DNA of 52,809 nucleotides from Cyclobacterium sp. (GCF_014762705.1 NZ_JABURL010000044.1:1-52809), one strand, 5' to 3'. Positions 8,698-19,080 are shown, counted from the first letter of the stretch. A program made the numbers and translations. Notes: generated from the letters alone by a model not told the origin.

Positions 8698-9682
8698 TGA
8701 CAAAGGGATTTTTTGCCCCCAGGCGGGAATCTACATAGACCCCTGGAAACCCGTCGACAAGGCCGTCATTACCCACGCGCATGCCGATCACGCCCGTTGG
8801 GGTATGAAACATTACCTGGCACAAGACCAATCCAAAGAAATTTTAAAGTACCGCCTGGGTGCAGACATACAGCTGGAAACCCTGCCCTATGGAAAGCAAT
8901 TAAGTATAAATGGGGTAAAGCTTTCTTTACATCCGGCCGGGCATATCCCCGGATCAGCTCAGGTCAGACTGGAATATCAGGGGCAGGTTGCTGTGATCAG
9001 TGGAGATTATAAAACCGAAGCGGATGGCATCAGCAGCCCATTTACTCCAATATCCTGCCATATTTTCGTTTCGGAATGCACCTTTGGATTACCCATATAC
9101 CGTTGGGAAAATCAGGAGAAGGTATTTGCAGACCTGAATCAATGGTGGTGCCGGAATGCCAAAGAAGGACTTTGCTCGGTGGTTTTTGCTTATTCCCTGG
9201 GAAAAGCGCAGCGAATTCTCAGGCACCTTGAGCTGGATACCGGCCCTGTATACGCACACGGGGCGATATGGAATACCAATGAGGCACTGGCAGCAGATGG
9301 GTTTTTGTTGCCGGAGGTGCAAAAAATCAGTCGGGAAATGCCCAAGGAAAATTACAGAAAGGCTTTGGTATTGGCCCCACCGTCTGCTGCGGGAAGTCCC
9401 TGGATGAAGCAGTTTTTTCCTTATAGAACGGCCATTTGCTCGGGCTGGATGAATATCAGGGGCACCAGAAGACGGCGGGCTGCGGATGCCGGTTTCGTAT
9501 TGTCCGATCATGCAGACTGGACAGGGCTGAATAAGGCCATAGCGGCCACAGGAGCCACCAAGGTTTATTTAACGCACGGCTCCAAAGAGCCATTTGCCAG
9601 GCATCTTCAGGAGGCTGGGCTGGATGCGGAAGCCCTGGACACCCTTTTCAAAGGAGAGTCTTCCGATGCCGGCGACGATTGA
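8684..9682 (+). CDS. Ligase-associated DNA exonuclease (MBL fold, beta-CASP type)
   Basis: 332 residues. Matches in content and length the metallo-beta-lactamase exonuclease usually encoded with an ATP-dependent DNA ligase and an Lhr-like helicase (TIGR04122-type). Metal motif HAHADH at 31-36; further metal positions in [28 protein letters not shown] and SDHADW, with a C-terminal LTHG. No ATG fits the family start, and TTG at 8684 overlapping the HIT gene gives the usual N-terminus ([17 protein letters not shown]). The expected partners, ligase and helicase, are not next to it: guaA follows. Likely DNA repair, nucleic-acid end processing. Confidence 0.88.
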   Translation: MITLDDKGIFCPQAGIYIDPWKPVDKAVITHAHADHARWGMKHYLAQDQSKEILKYRLGADIQLETLPYGKQLSINGVKLSLHPAGHIPGSAQVRLEYQGQVAVISGDYKTEADGISSPFTPISCHIFVSECTFGLPIYRWENQEKVFADLNQWWCRNAKEGLCSVVFAYSLGKAQRILRHLELDTGPVYAHGAIWNTNEALAADGFLLPEVQKISREMPKENYRKALVLAPPSAAGSPWMKQFFPYRTAICSGWMNIRGTRRRRAADAGFVLSDHADWTGLNKAIAATGATKVYLTHGSKEPFARHLQEAGLDAEALDTLFKGESSDAGDD

Positions 9683-9761
9683 TCATGTCATTTGTCCAAA
9701 CATTCTTTTGAAAATTGCCTTTTTTATTTCGGGATTTGGTGGGGGCTGGTTAACTTTGCGC

Positions 9762-11291
9762 ATGGCCGAACAGATTTTGATTCTTGATTTTGGTTCCCAG
9801 TACACCCAACTCATTGCGAGGCGTGTTCGGGAACTGGATGTATATTGTGAAATTCATCCTTTCAATAAAATTCCACCCCTAACTGCTGACATCAAAGGAG
9901 TAATCCTTTCCGGGAGTCCCTGTTCGGTAAGAGATAAGGGTGCTCCGGACCTGGACCTGGATATTTTCAGAGGAAAGATCCCCCTATTGGCTGTTTGTTA
10001 TGGAGCGCAATTGATGGCCCAAAAATACGGGGGGAATGTCACTCCCTCAGAAATCAGGGAATATGGCAGGGCCAGTCTTTCTCATTTGGACACCCATGCA
10101 GCCCTCTTCAAAGAAATGACGCATGGCTCCCAGGTTTGGATGTCCCATGGGGATACCATAAAGGAACTGCCTGAAGGATTTGACATTATCGCCAGCACTC
10201 CCTCGGTAAGAATCGCTGCCTATAAAATTCAGGAAGAAGAAACCTATGGTATTCAGTTTCATCCCGAGGTAACCCACTCTACGGAAGGGAAGAACCTATT
10301 GAGGAATTTTGTGGTGCAGATCTGTGATTGTTCTCAGGATTGGACATCAGATGTATTTATTGACATCACTGTGGATGAATTGAAAAAAACGATCGGTCCG
10401 GACCGGGTAGTAATGGGACTCTCCGGAGGAGTAGACTCTTCTGTGGCTGCCACCTTGATTCACCGGGCCATTGGAGACCAGCTTACCTGTGTGTTTGTGG
10501 ATAACGGGCTGCTGCGGAAAAATGAATTTGAGGAGGTGTTGGACTCCTACAAAGACATGGGATTGAATGTGATCGGCGTAGATGCCAGGCAAAAGTTTTA
10601 TGATGCCTTGAAGGGTATTTCTGATCCGGAAGGAAAAAGAAAAGCCATAGGAAGGACATTCATTGAGGTTTTTGACCAGGAAGCCCATAAAATCCAGGGA
10701 GTCAAGTGGTTGGGGCAAGGAACCATCTATCCCGATATTATCGAATCTGTTTCCGTCAATGGCCCCTCCGCTACCATCAAATCCCATCACAATGTGGGAG
10801 GATTGCCCGATTTCATGAATCTGAAAGTGGTGGAACCATTGAAAACCCTGTTCAAGGATGGTGTGAGAGAGGTAGGAAAAGCCCTGGATATAGCGGATAC
10901 CATCATCGGTCGCCACCCCTTTCCCGGTCCTGGACTGGGCATCAGGATATTGGGGGATATCACTCCGGATAAGGTACAGACCCTCCAGGACGTAGACCAT
11001 ATTTTCATTCAGGGATTAAAAGATGCCGGCCTGTACGACCAGGTTTGGCAGGCGGGAGCTATCCTATTGCCCATTCAGTCAGTGGGGGTTATGGGTGATG
11101 AGAGAACCTATGAAAGGGTGGTGGCCCTTCGCGCGGTATCCTCCGTTGACGGCATGACTGCAGACTGGATCCATCTCCCCTATGAGTTTTTGGGGAAAGT
11201 TTCCAATGACATCATCAATAAAGTAAAGGGAGTCAATCGGGTGGTGTATGACATCAGTTCCAAGCCTCCTGCTACCATTGAATGGGAATAA
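9762..11291 (+). CDS. guaA: GMP synthase (glutamine-hydrolysing)
   Basis: Converts XMP to GMP using glutamine and ATP, the last step of guanine nucleotide synthesis. 509 residues from the ATG at 9762, which is the family start ([21 protein letters not shown]); an upstream open extension to 9594 overlaps the exonuclease gene and is unlikely. The class I glutamine amidotransferase domain has the nucleophile Cys79 in [10 protein letters not shown] and a later His/Glu pair in FHPEVTHS. The ATP pyrophosphatase loop is [10 protein letters not shown]. The C-terminal dimerisation domain ends in PPATIEWE, the usual GuaA terminus. Confidence 0.98.
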   Translation: MAEQILILDFGSQYTQLIARRVRELDVYCEIHPFNKIPPLTADIKGVILSGSPCSVRDKGAPDLDLDIFRGKIPLLAVCYGAQLMAQKYGGNVTPSEIREYGRASLSHLDTHAALFKEMTHGSQVWMSHGDTIKELPEGFDIIASTPSVRIAAYKIQEEETYGIQFHPEVTHSTEGKNLLRNFVVQICDCSQDWTSDVFIDITVDELKKTIGPDRVVMGLSGGVDSSVAATLIHRAIGDQLTCVFVDNGLLRKNEFEEVLDSYKDMGLNVIGVDARQKFYDALKGISDPEGKRKAIGRTFIEVFDQEAHKIQGVKWLGQGTIYPDIIESVSVNGPSATIKSHHNVGGLPDFMNLKVVEPLKTLFKDGVREVGKALDIADTIIGRHPFPGPGLGIRILGDITPDKVQTLQDVDHIFIQGLKDAGLYDQVWQAGAILLPIQSVGVMGDERTYERVVALRAVSSVDGMTADWIHLPYEFLGKVSNDIINKVKGVNRVVYDISSKPPATIEWE

Positions 11292-11427
11292 ATACCTACA
11301 AAAATCTGATAATGCAGACATGCGAATGTTTCCAGAACCTTTAAATCCGAATTTCAGTTTCCTATAAAGGTATCTTTTAAAAAAGGTATGAAATTTGACT
11401 ATCAATGCCTGTAAAAATATGCCAATC

Positions 11428-13086
11428 ATGAAAATAGCACTATCCATCATCTTTTTATTCATTTCTCTGGGGGGTTTATTTGCTCAGGAGGAAATAGCAA
11501 ACTACAAGCAGGCCAAAGTATTCATTGAAGAGGGAGAACATGTAGAAGCCATGGAGCTTTTGAGGCCTTATCTGGATGAGGAAAAATATGGTGCTCTCTC
11601 CGGCTTTGCAAGGTATCATTTTGCCCGCGCAGCCTACGGCAACAGGCAGTTTGAATTGGCCAAAAATACCTGCCTGATGCTATTGGAACAGGATAATTGG
11701 TCAGGAGAAGATGAAGCCAGGTACCTGCTTGCACTTTCCCATTTTCAGCTCTCTGCACCTTCAGAAGCATTAAAGCATATTGCTGCCATCTCTTCGGAAA
11801 ACATAAAAAATGAGGCTTACAAAGCCACTTTTGAATTTTTAAAAGTAAGTTCTTCCAGCGTCCTGTCCGTCCAATATGGTCAATATCCGGATAATAAGGG
11901 TTTGGTAATGGCATTAAAAACCATACTTGAATCTCAGGGTTCCCTGTCCTCCACTGAGCGCAACCTTTATGAGGAAATCCGAAGAAGGGCTTTTGAAATA
12001 GTGGACAGTGGTGAGGATGCCAATAAGGATAAGGTCCTGGATATCGCAGTGGTTTTGCCTTTCAATTATGAGGGCGGTTCGGGAACAGCATCGCTGGGCG
12101 AAAATAATTTTGTTTTGCAATTGTACAAAGGCATCCAACTGGCACTGAAGCAGGCAAAAGATGATGGTGTGGATCTAAATTTTCAGGTTTTTGATACCGA
12201 ACGCAATGCAGAAAAAGTAAGGGCAATACTCGGAGATCCATTTTTGAAAAAGGCAGATGTCATTTTAGGCCCGATTTATCCGGAAGAAACAGCATTGGTT
12301 GCGGAATTTGCCAATTTGTACCAAATCCCTCAAATCAACCCACTTTCCAACATGGATGAAAATATTAAATCGTCCAACTACTCTTATTTGTTCAGACCCT
12401 CTGTTCAATCCATCAGCCAGAGAGTCATTGATTACTGCAGGAGATTTGAAGGGAGAAGGATTGCACTGGCTTATTCCGGAGCAAGCAGGGATGAACAATT
12501 GGCCAACTTATTTACAGAGATGGCCAGAAGAAGTGGCCTGCAGATTGTTCAAAGCCAAAAGGTCAACACCCCGGATATGCGGGACTTTTTTGAAAGCCTG
12601 GGTTTGGGCAAAGATGAGGAGCCGAAAGTAGACATGATGGTGATCTTTTCTGATGACCCCAACGTGGCTTCTCCGGTTTTTGCCATGGTGGAATCGCTTG
12701 GCCCTGGCATTCCGGTGGTGGTCATGGAAAGCTGGCTGTATTTCAATTTTGCCAACTACGAAATGATGGAAACGCAAAATTTTCATTTTGTGGGCAACAA
12801 TACCGTGGATTTCAATGACGAAATTCTGAATAATTTTAGAGAACGTTTCATGGATACTTACAAAACCTATCCCTCCTCATTTGTGTACATTGGGTACGAA
12901 TTGGCAGACTTTGTCTGCCAGATGATTAATGGAAGGGAAGGATTTGATTTTCGGGAAAATCTGGATAGAAGCGGTTATCAGGAAGGGAAATTAACATTCG
13001 GGTTTGATTTTACCGGACAGAGATCCAACGATTACGTACCCATTTTGAGGCTGGAAGAAGGAGTATTGACCATTGAAGAAGAATAA
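11428..13086 (+). CDS. Periplasmic ligand-binding / LpoA-like protein with TPR-type N-terminus
   Basis: Exported protein of about 552 residues. The signal peptide starts at [16 protein letters not shown] and ends near LFAQ. I choose ATG 11428 because it sits directly before that peptide; ATG 11419 is possible, and the TTG at 11395 is less likely. Residues 20-190 are alpha-helical and repeat-like (TPR type). From about 200 a type-1 periplasmic-binding fold appears: [57 protein letters not shown] and [10 protein letters not shown]. The combination resembles LpoA (penicillin-binding-protein activator) or a branched-chain amino-acid receptor; no ABC permease is nearby, which favours an LpoA-like role, but this is inference. 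Confidence 0.75.
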   Translation: MKIALSIIFLFISLGGLFAQEEIANYKQAKVFIEEGEHVEAMELLRPYLDEEKYGALSGFARYHFARAAYGNRQFELAKNTCLMLLEQDNWSGEDEARYLLALSHFQLSAPSEALKHIAAISSENIKNEAYKATFEFLKVSSSSVLSVQYGQYPDNKGLVMALKTILESQGSLSSTERNLYEEIRRRAFEIVDSGEDANKDKVLDIAVVLPFNYEGGSGTASLGENNFVLQLYKGIQLALKQAKDDGVDLNFQVFDTERNAEKVRAILGDPFLKKADVILGPIYPEETALVAEFANLYQIPQINPLSNMDENIKSSNYSYLFRPSVQSISQRVIDYCRRFEGRRIALAYSGASRDEQLANLFTEMARRSGLQIVQSQKVNTPDMRDFFESLGLGKDEEPKVDMMVIFSDDPNVASPVFAMVESLGPGIPVVVMESWLYFNFANYEMMETQNFHFVGNNTVDFNDEILNNFRERFMDTYKTYPSSFVYIGYELADFVCQMINGREGFDFRENLDRSGYQEGKLTFGFDFTGQRSNDYVPILRLEEGVLTIEEE

Positions 13087-13093
13087 ATCACGC

Positions 13094-14380
13094 ATGATTA
13101 CAGAAAAAAGCAAACAACTTTTCGAAAAAGCCAAAAAATTTATTCCAGGTGGCGTAAACTCCCCCGTCCGGGCTTTCAAAGCAGTCGGAGGAAACCCCCT
13201 GTTTATTTCCAAAGCGGATGGACCCTATATTGTGGATGCAGATGGCAACCGTTTTATAGAACTGATCAACAGCTGGGGTCCTATGGTCCTGGGCCATAAT
13301 CATCCAGAAGTAAAGGAAGCGGTAATCAAAGCCATGGAAAATGGAACTTCTTTTGGAGCCCCCACCGCCATGGAAGTAGAAATCGCAGAGTTGATCACAA
13401 CCATGGTACCCTCGGTAGAAAAAATAAGAATGGTCAATAGTGGTACGGAAGCCACCATGTCCGCCATAAGGGTTGCCAGAGGATATACAGGTAAGGATAA
13501 ATTCATCAAATTCGAAGGGAACTACCATGGCCATGGCGACAGTTTTCTGATTGCCGCTGGTTCTGGTGCCATTACCATGGGAAATCCGGATTCCCCGGGA
13601 GTCACTAAAGGGACAGCCATGGATACGCTGTTGGCCCCCTACAATGATTTGGAAAAGGTCAGGTTATTGGTAGAGGCCAATAAAGATGAAATTGCTGCCA
13701 TAATCCTGGAGCCGGTAGCTGGAAACATGGGCTGCGTTTTACCAAAGCCGGGCTTTTTGGAAGGGTTGAGAAAAATTTGTGATGAAGAGGGTATTGTCCT
13801 CATTTTTGATGAGGTGATGACCGGATTCAGGCTTGCCAGAGGCGGAGCTCAGGAAGTCATGGGTGTAAAACCTGACCTGACTACAATGGGTAAGATTATA
13901 GGTGGAGGAATGCCGGTAGGTGCCTATGGAGGAAGAAAAGAAATTATGGAGTTTGTGTCACCGGATGGACCAGTGTATCAGGCAGGAACCCTTTCAGGCA
14001 ACCCCATAGCCATGGCGGCTGGATTGGCCATGCTGCGCCACCTGCACCAAAACCCCGCAGTTTATACCCGCCTGGAACAAACCGGCAACACACTTGTCAA
14101 AGGCATTCATGCCAGCCTGGATAAATTGGGCTTGCCCTATACCACCAACCATATCGGTGGCATGTACAGCCTTTTCTTCACGGATAAAAAGGTCAGGGAT
14201 TTTGCTGATGCCCAAACTTGTGATACGGGACTTTTTGGTAAGTATTTCAAGGCCATGCTGGATCAAGGCATTTACCTGGCACCATCGCAATACGAAAGCC
14301 TCTTTCTATCTACAGCCTTGGAGCAGGAGCACCTCAGTCAAATTCTGGAAGCCAACGAGTTGGCTTTAAAGCGTCTATAG
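13094..14380 (+). CDS. hemL: Glutamate-1-semialdehyde 2,1-aminomutase
   Basis: PLP enzyme that moves the amino group of glutamate-1-semialdehyde to give 5-aminolevulinate, the C5 route to heme. 428 residues from ATG 13094; a TTG at 13073 would overlap the previous gene by 14 bases and is less likely. Family tags: [13 protein letters not shown] near the start, [27 protein letters not shown], and the PLP lysine Lys267 in [18 protein letters not shown] (Lys265 in E. coli). Cytoplasmic. Only 7 bases separate it from the binding-protein gene. Confidence 0.97.
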   Translation: MITEKSKQLFEKAKKFIPGGVNSPVRAFKAVGGNPLFISKADGPYIVDADGNRFIELINSWGPMVLGHNHPEVKEAVIKAMENGTSFGAPTAMEVEIAELITTMVPSVEKIRMVNSGTEATMSAIRVARGYTGKDKFIKFEGNYHGHGDSFLIAAGSGAITMGNPDSPGVTKGTAMDTLLAPYNDLEKVRLLVEANKDEIAAIILEPVAGNMGCVLPKPGFLEGLRKICDEEGIVLIFDEVMTGFRLARGGAQEVMGVKPDLTTMGKIIGGGMPVGAYGGRKEIMEFVSPDGPVYQAGTLSGNPIAMAAGLAMLRHLHQNPAVYTRLEQTGNTLVKGIHASLDKLGLPYTTNHIGGMYSLFFTDKKVRDFADAQTCDTGLFGKYFKAMLDQGIYLAPSQYESLFLSTALEQEHLSQILEANELALKRL

Positions 14381-14559
14381 GGCCGGAATGACCTAGGGAG
14401 AAACCTTGCTTTCCTATTCGCTGTTTGCTGAATCTTCAACCGATTGGGAAAAGAAAGGAACAGTAGTGGACAGGTTAATCGAAAAACAATAAGCCCTGTT
14501 GAGAGGCTATCGATGTAAGAAATTGTGGAAAAGCTAACGTCAAACCAATAAAACAGCAA

Positions 14560-15642
14560 ATGGCCGAATTAATAGATTCATTCGACTCCTCCGGTGAATT
14601 CGGAAGGTACGCGTATTTTGCGGTTTGCTTTGAGCAACTTCCTTCCAGTCTCGGATTTGAAACCCCACTTAAAATGGGTCGGGCACAGATGGAAACAGTG
14701 CTGGAGACGATCGACCTGCCATCGCAGGAGATGGAAGTCATTTTTAAATATTGGGATACTGAAGACACCAAAGAGCTAGACACCGAAGAAGATTTTCCCT
14801 ACCAACACCTGCTGAAAAGCAAATCCAGGAAATTACTCATTTGGGTCTCGTTGGAATTCGATCAATTGTATGTGGACACATTGTATGATGCGTCGGATCT
14901 GGAACTGGAAAAGTGGGTGATGGGCACCAACCACAAATTAAGAGCGAAATTTGGCTCGGATCAGAACCATGGCTTTAAAGTTATGTCAAAAAATGACACC
15001 CGCTTTTTCACGGAGGAAGTAAAAACAGAAAACTTCAAATGCGATATTCAAAAAATGTATAACGATGACTTTGCAGAAATAAATGAGCTTATCGAAAACG
15101 CATTGGAGGTGGATAAGGCAGGGTTGATTTTGCTGCACGGCCTGCCGGGAACAGGTAAAACCTCCTACCTAAAAAATTTGATTAGCAGGCATCATAAAAA
15201 GAGCTTCATCTTTATACAGAATGAATTTGTCAATGAATTGCTGCACCCCAACTTTATTTCCTTCCTTCTCAAAAACCAAAATGCCGTTTTAATCATTGAA
15301 GACGCAGAGAAAGTACTGACAAGCAGAGAACAAGTGAATGAAACCTCGGTGGTTTCTACCATTCTGCAACTAACGGACGGGCTATTCAGTGACTATTTGA
15401 ATATTAAAATCATATGTACCTTCAATACAAGCATTGACAAAATTGACAAAGCCTTGTTAAGAAAAGGCAGAATGATCGCCTACTATGAATTCCAGCCGTT
15501 AATTTCCGAAAAAGCCGATGAACTACTTAGGGGCTTGAACCATGAATCGAACGGTACAGAGATGACCCTGGCAGATATATTCAACTACAAGAAGAAGGAT
15601 TTTAACCAGACTAAAAAAGGGAAAATTGGTTTTCAGAAATAA
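14560..15642 (+). CDS. AAA-family ATPase of unknown function
   Basis: 360 residues. The N-terminal 150 residues match nothing I recognise: acidic, alpha/beta, with no signal or membrane segment. Residues 185-340 are an AAA core: Walker A GLPGTGKT at 194-201, Walker B VLIIEDAE at 243-250, then FNTSIDKIDKALLRKGRM, which contains a sensor 1 Asn and an arginine-finger-like RKGR segment. The C-terminus is short and basic (YKKKDFNQTKKGKIGFQK). The arrangement is like BCS1/CDC48-type single-ring ATPases. It sits alone between hemL and an SDR gene, so no partner is suggested. Phage defence, proteostasis or complex remodelling are all open. Confidence 0.7.
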   Translation: MAELIDSFDSSGEFGRYAYFAVCFEQLPSSLGFETPLKMGRAQMETVLETIDLPSQEMEVIFKYWDTEDTKELDTEEDFPYQHLLKSKSRKLLIWVSLEFDQLYVDTLYDASDLELEKWVMGTNHKLRAKFGSDQNHGFKVMSKNDTRFFTEEVKTENFKCDIQKMYNDDFAEINELIENALEVDKAGLILLHGLPGTGKTSYLKNLISRHHKKSFIFIQNEFVNELLHPNFISFLLKNQNAVLIIEDAEKVLTSREQVNETSVVSTILQLTDGLFSDYLNIKIICTFNTSIDKIDKALLRKGRMIAYYEFQPLISEKADELLRGLNHESNGTEMTLADIFNYKKKDFNQTKKGKIGFQK

Positions 15643-15841
15643 TTCTAAGGTTATATTTGGGAACAGGTCTGTCAAAGGATTTGGTGGCAGGAATTGTTGA
15701 GGATTGTTTACCTCAGACAAAAGCCTTCCCGAAAAGTTGGGCTGCACCCTGTTTAATGTCTGAACCGACCAAGGTACATTTTACATCAGCAAAATGAATT
15801 AACCAACGGGTAAATTTAAGTTTATTGCAAAATTTAAAACC

Positions 15842-16744
15842 ATGAGCAAAAAGCGAATTTTCTTCACCGGAGGATCCGGAAAAGCAGGAAAACACGTGAT
15901 CCCTTACCTCCTTGATCAGGGATACCGGGTGATGAACGTAGACCTGAAACCCCTGGATCATCCCGGGGTCGATAACCTTATTGCCGACATTACCGATTCA
16001 GGGCAGATGTTTAATGCCATGAGTTCCTATGCCGGCCTGGATGAGTTGGAACCGGGAAAGGGTATCCCAAAATTTGATGCAGTGGTTCATTTTGCGGCGG
16101 TGCCCCGCATCCTGATTAATCCGGATAATGAAACCTTTCGGGTAAACACCCTCGGTACCTATAATGTGATTGAAGCTGCTGTGAAGCTAGGCATTAAAAA
16201 GGTAATCATTGCTTCCTCCGAGACCACATACGGGGTCTGTTTTTCAGACGGCCAAACTGACCCCCATTCCCTGCCTCTAGAAGAAGACTACGACGTGGAC
16301 CCCATGGATAGTTATGGTCTTTCAAAGGTGGTAAACGAGAAAACAGCACGCACCTTCCAACGACGTTCAGGGTTTGATATCTATGCACTGCGAATCGGAA
16401 ATGTGATCGAGCCCCATGAATATCAGGAGCTGTTCCCCTACTACTTCAAGCATCCCGAAGTGCGTCGCCGAAATGCTTTTTGCTATATCGATGCCCGTGA
16501 CCTTGGGCAAATTGTGGATTTATGCGTGCAAAAGGATGATCTCGGATTCCAGGTTTTTAATGCCGGAAACGATCACAATGGAGCGATAATCCCCAGCAAA
16601 GAATTGGCGAAACGGTTTTTCCCCGGCGTTCAGCTTACCCGTGAATTGGGGGAACATGAAGCATTGTTTTCCAATCGTAAAATCCGAGAAGTGCTAGGAT
16701 TTAAGGAGCAACATAACTGGCGGAAATACGTCTCCGGGTATTGA
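15842..16744 (+). CDS. NAD-dependent epimerase/dehydratase family protein (extended SDR)
   Basis: 300 residues with an N-terminal NAD(P) motif GGSGKAG (10-16), an acidic Asp34 for adenosine ribose binding, and the extended-SDR catalytic elements ASSETTYG (Ser125/126) and Tyr158-x3-Lys162 in SYGLSKV. HFAAVPR is the structural motif after strand 4. This is the fold of nucleotide-sugar epimerases and dehydratases; the substrate is not evident. Start ATG lies directly upstream of the Rossmann strand. No operon partner is close: the next plus-strand gene starts about 200 bases downstream. Confidence 0.85.
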   Translation: MSKKRIFFTGGSGKAGKHVIPYLLDQGYRVMNVDLKPLDHPGVDNLIADITDSGQMFNAMSSYAGLDELEPGKGIPKFDAVVHFAAVPRILINPDNETFRVNTLGTYNVIEAAVKLGIKKVIIASSETTYGVCFSDGQTDPHSLPLEEDYDVDPMDSYGLSKVVNEKTARTFQRRSGFDIYALRIGNVIEPHEYQELFPYYFKHPEVRRRNAFCYIDARDLGQIVDLCVQKDDLGFQVFNAGNDHNGAIIPSKELAKRFFPGVQLTRELGEHEALFSNRKIREVLGFKEQHNWRKYVSGY

Positions 16745-16940
16745 TTGCAGGGCTTAGCCTTCTACCAAACCAGCAACTTTGATTCTACCCAGGAGTCCTA
16801 CTGTGTGATTGGGGGGCAGCACATTTTCACTCCAAGTAGTCATCTGCCCTCTTTAGTACCAGTATGATCACAGTCTTACAGGCAAAGTGGGACATTGGGC
16901 AGGAATAGATCTTTTTGTTTATATTCGTAAGCATATAAGC

Positions 16941-17744
16941 ATGAATCCCGAATACATAAAAATAGCAAGAATAGTAAACAAAAAGACTTCAGGGAAAGGA
17001 GAAGATTACTATACCGTTTGCTGGATTCAAAATTCGGTAACCTCCTTCGAGATCAATAGGACATCTTACCAGGACGTAAATAATTCAATTTTTTTCTTGC
17101 GGCCCGAAGTTGAGTGGACGATTTTCAAGAGTGATGACACAAAATCATCCGGATATGTTCTTTATTTACCAAAATCTGTTCTAGATCATCCTACTTTTAA
17201 AAATCTGCATATAACTGAAGTTTGTCTGTTTAGCAATGGTGAAATCCCCAAAATAAACCTGGCTCCCGGTATTGAAAAGCGGATCCAGTCTATTCTGGAA
17301 ATGCTCGACGAGTTGATTAGTACCAACCTTAAACACCGCAAAGAAGCCATTCTTGCCTTGTTGAATACGTTTTTTGTGTATTGCGATGGCAAATGTAACA
17401 TAAAATCAGTCATATCTGATACGAGTTCGAAATCGGCGCTGGTCTATAAATTTAAAAAAGTAATTGACCGGCATATTTCTGAATACCATCAGGTGAGTGA
17501 CTATGCTGGTATGCTTCACGTGTCGAATAAATACCTGAACGAATGCGTAAATGAAGTACTAGGCGTGAACGCCAAAAGCCTTATAAACGAACAACTTGTT
17601 ATGCGTTCGCGGCACGAATTAAAATTTTCTGACAATTCCGTCAAGGAAATTGCCTTTGAACTTGGGTTTTCATCCCCGGACTATTTCAGTTCCTTTTGTA
17701 AAAAACACCTGGGGCACGCACCTTCCGAATTCAGGAGGTTATAA
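16941..17744 (+). CDS. AraC-family transcriptional regulator
   Basis: 267 residues. The N-terminal 150 residues look like a cupin-type sensing domain, as in small-molecule AraC regulators (FEINRTSYQDVNNSIFFLRPEVEW). The C-terminal double helix-turn-helix is clear: VSDYAGMLHVSNKYLNECVNEVLG, then VKEIAFELGFSSPDYFSSFCKKHLGHAPSEFRRL. ATG 16941 is preferred over GTG 16887 because a -7-like TATATTCG lies just upstream and the extension looks non-coding. It most likely controls the SDR and cupin genes that follow, whose promoter carries a perfect dyad at 17802-17823. Confidence 0.88.
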   Translation: MNPEYIKIARIVNKKTSGKGEDYYTVCWIQNSVTSFEINRTSYQDVNNSIFFLRPEVEWTIFKSDDTKSSGYVLYLPKSVLDHPTFKNLHITEVCLFSNGEIPKINLAPGIEKRIQSILEMLDELISTNLKHRKEAILALLNTFFVYCDGKCNIKSVISDTSSKSALVYKFKKVIDRHISEYHQVSDYAGMLHVSNKYLNECVNEVLGVNAKSLINEQLVMRSRHELKFSDNSVKEIAFELGFSSPDYFSSFCKKHLGHAPSEFRRL

Positions 17745-17801
17745 GAACTCAAATTCTAAGGTTTTACCGTAAAAATCACATTCCCCCTAGAATTGTGTAA
17801 C

Positions 17802-17823
17802 GTACCTTTGAATCAAAAGGTAC
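17802..17823 (+). promoter_or_regulatory. Inverted repeat overlapping -7 box and ribosome binding site of the SDR gene
   Basis: GTACCTTT (17802-17809) and AAAGGTAC (17816-17823) form a perfect 8-base dyad with a 6-base centre. The left arm contains TACCTTTG (17803-17810), a perfect Bacteroidota -7 box. The right arm contains AAAGG, correctly spaced as Shine-Dalgarno for ATG 17827. It could be a regulator binding site or, if transcribed from further upstream, a hairpin that hides the ribosome binding site. Confidence 0.5.
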
Positions 17824-17826
17824 ATC

Positions 17827-18450
17827 ATGAAAAAATCAGTTGTCATCGGTGCCACCGGCACCATTGGAAGCGCTGTAGCACGGTTGCTCAAAAAAAAGGG
17901 ATACCAGGTTCTGGCGGTTTCCCGAAAGGGAGATTACCCGATGGATATGGAAAATCCAACATCCATCAACCAGTTTTTTTCCGGGGCAGGCGATCTGGAT
18001 GCCGTTATTTGTGCAGCGGGAAATGCCAGTTTTGGTGCTTTTTCTCAACTAACAAACGAGCAAATTGACCTCGGAATCAAAAGTAAATTGTTGGGGCAGG
18101 TTAGAGTCTGTCGTAGCGCATTAAAGTCGTTAAAACCCAATGGGATTATTATGCTTACCGGGGGAATACTGGCACAGGATCCCTGGCCTGAAACGACAAA
18201 CATAGCCATGGTCAATGCCGCCATCGAAGGATTTGTCCGGGCGCTGGCACTTGAAATGACTGAAGGACGCAGAATAGTGGTGGTACATCCTCCTTTAGTA
18301 AAAGAAACTGCCTTAGCGATGGGGATGGATGGATCACTGTCGCCAACCGCATCGGAAGTAGCACAAATATATCTTAAAGGAATAAATAGTTACGAATCTG
18401 GAATTGCTATGTATGTTAACCCGGATAAAGAGCATCAATTGAACCAATAA
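17827..18450 (+). CDS. Short-chain dehydrogenase-like protein without the Tyr-x3-Lys motif
   Basis: 207 residues, a short SDR. NADP-binding loop GATGTIG at 8-14 and VSRKGD after strand 2, with AAGNASFG in place of the usual NNAG segment. At the normal catalytic Tyr-x3-Lys site the protein reads IAMVNAAIEGFVRALALE, so both catalytic residues are replaced. This fits a known subgroup of short SDR-like proteins that keep the fold but have an altered or lost active site. First gene after the AraC regulator and 11 bases upstream of the cupin gene, so probably in one operon under the dyad at 17802-17823. Confidence 0.8.
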   Translation: MKKSVVIGATGTIGSAVARLLKKKGYQVLAVSRKGDYPMDMENPTSINQFFSGAGDLDAVICAAGNASFGAFSQLTNEQIDLGIKSKLLGQVRVCRSALKSLKPNGIIMLTGGILAQDPWPETTNIAMVNAAIEGFVRALALEMTEGRRIVVVHPPLVKETALAMGMDGSLSPTASEVAQIYLKGINSYESGIAMYVNPDKEHQLNQ

Positions 18451-18461
18451 AAAAGTAAACG

Positions 18462-19007
18462 ATGGATAGAAAGACATTTATTAAGAAAACAGGTGTTGGC
18501 GCAGGGCTGGCATTAATTCCTAACTTGAGTCGTGGTGGATCTGACGCTACTGAAATCAAGCAACCTGCGGGAATGGATCCGAAAATAATCAGAGACGACG
18601 CCGGTACCGTGCTCAATGTAATTGGAGATGTGCAAACGCACAAACTGGTAGGAAGTGATACGGACAACCAAATTGTGGAATGGGTAGATGATGTAGCCCC
18701 CGGAGTAGGAATCCCACCCCATATTCATTCCAAAGAGGATGAAATATTCCGAGTCATCAAAGGGCAAATTGAACTAATGATTGATGGCAAAAAATCCCTG
18801 TTGAAAGCCGGTGACATTGCCTTCGCTCCAAAAAATATGGCCCATTCGTGGACCGTAACAGGAACTGAAAAGGCTAAAATGATTACCAGTGCTTTTCCGG
18901 CGGGCATCGAAAAGATGTTTGAAGAATTGGCAGACTTGCCACCCGGGCCACCCGACTTTAGCCTGGTGGAGAGAATATGCGGAGATCACGGAGTCACCTT
19001 CGTTTAG
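18462..19007 (+). CDS. Cupin domain-containing protein
   Basis: 181 residues. N-terminal segment MDRKTFIKKTGVGAGLALIP looks like an export signal without the twin arginines. The cupin barrel shows metal-ligand motif 1, PHIHSKEDEIFRVIKGQI (His-x-His, Glu), and motif 2, GDIAFAPKNMAHSW (His), enough for one Fe/Mn/Ni site. Related proteins include quercetin-dioxygenase-like cupins; activity is not predictable. It follows the SDR gene closely, and a strong hairpin terminator lies just downstream. Confidence 0.87.
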   Translation: MDRKTFIKKTGVGAGLALIPNLSRGGSDATEIKQPAGMDPKIIRDDAGTVLNVIGDVQTHKLVGSDTDNQIVEWVDDVAPGVGIPPHIHSKEDEIFRVIKGQIELMIDGKKSLLKAGDIAFAPKNMAHSWTVTGTEKAKMITSAFPAGIEKMFEELADLPPGPPDFSLVERICGDHGVTFV

Positions 19008-19019
19008 GTCTACCATCGC

Positions 19020-19080
19020 CACATCCCTGCATTCGCGTAGCCGGATGAATCCAGCTTGAATGCAGGGGTGTGTTTCATTT
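19020..19080. terminator. Hairpin terminator between convergent cupin and hemoglobin genes
   Basis: Arms CACATCCCTGCATTC (19020-19034) and GAATGCAGGGGTGTG (19058-19072) pair over 15 positions with one G-U wobble, enclosing a smaller AGCCGGAT/ATCCAGCT-type stem. TTTCATTTT follows on the plus strand. The position between convergent genes fits a terminator, best for the plus strand. Confidence 0.65.

Noticed and set aside
15640-17770. Short shared word AATTCTAAGGTT after two genes
   Set aside because: Only 12 bases, expected by chance at this length; no structure around it.
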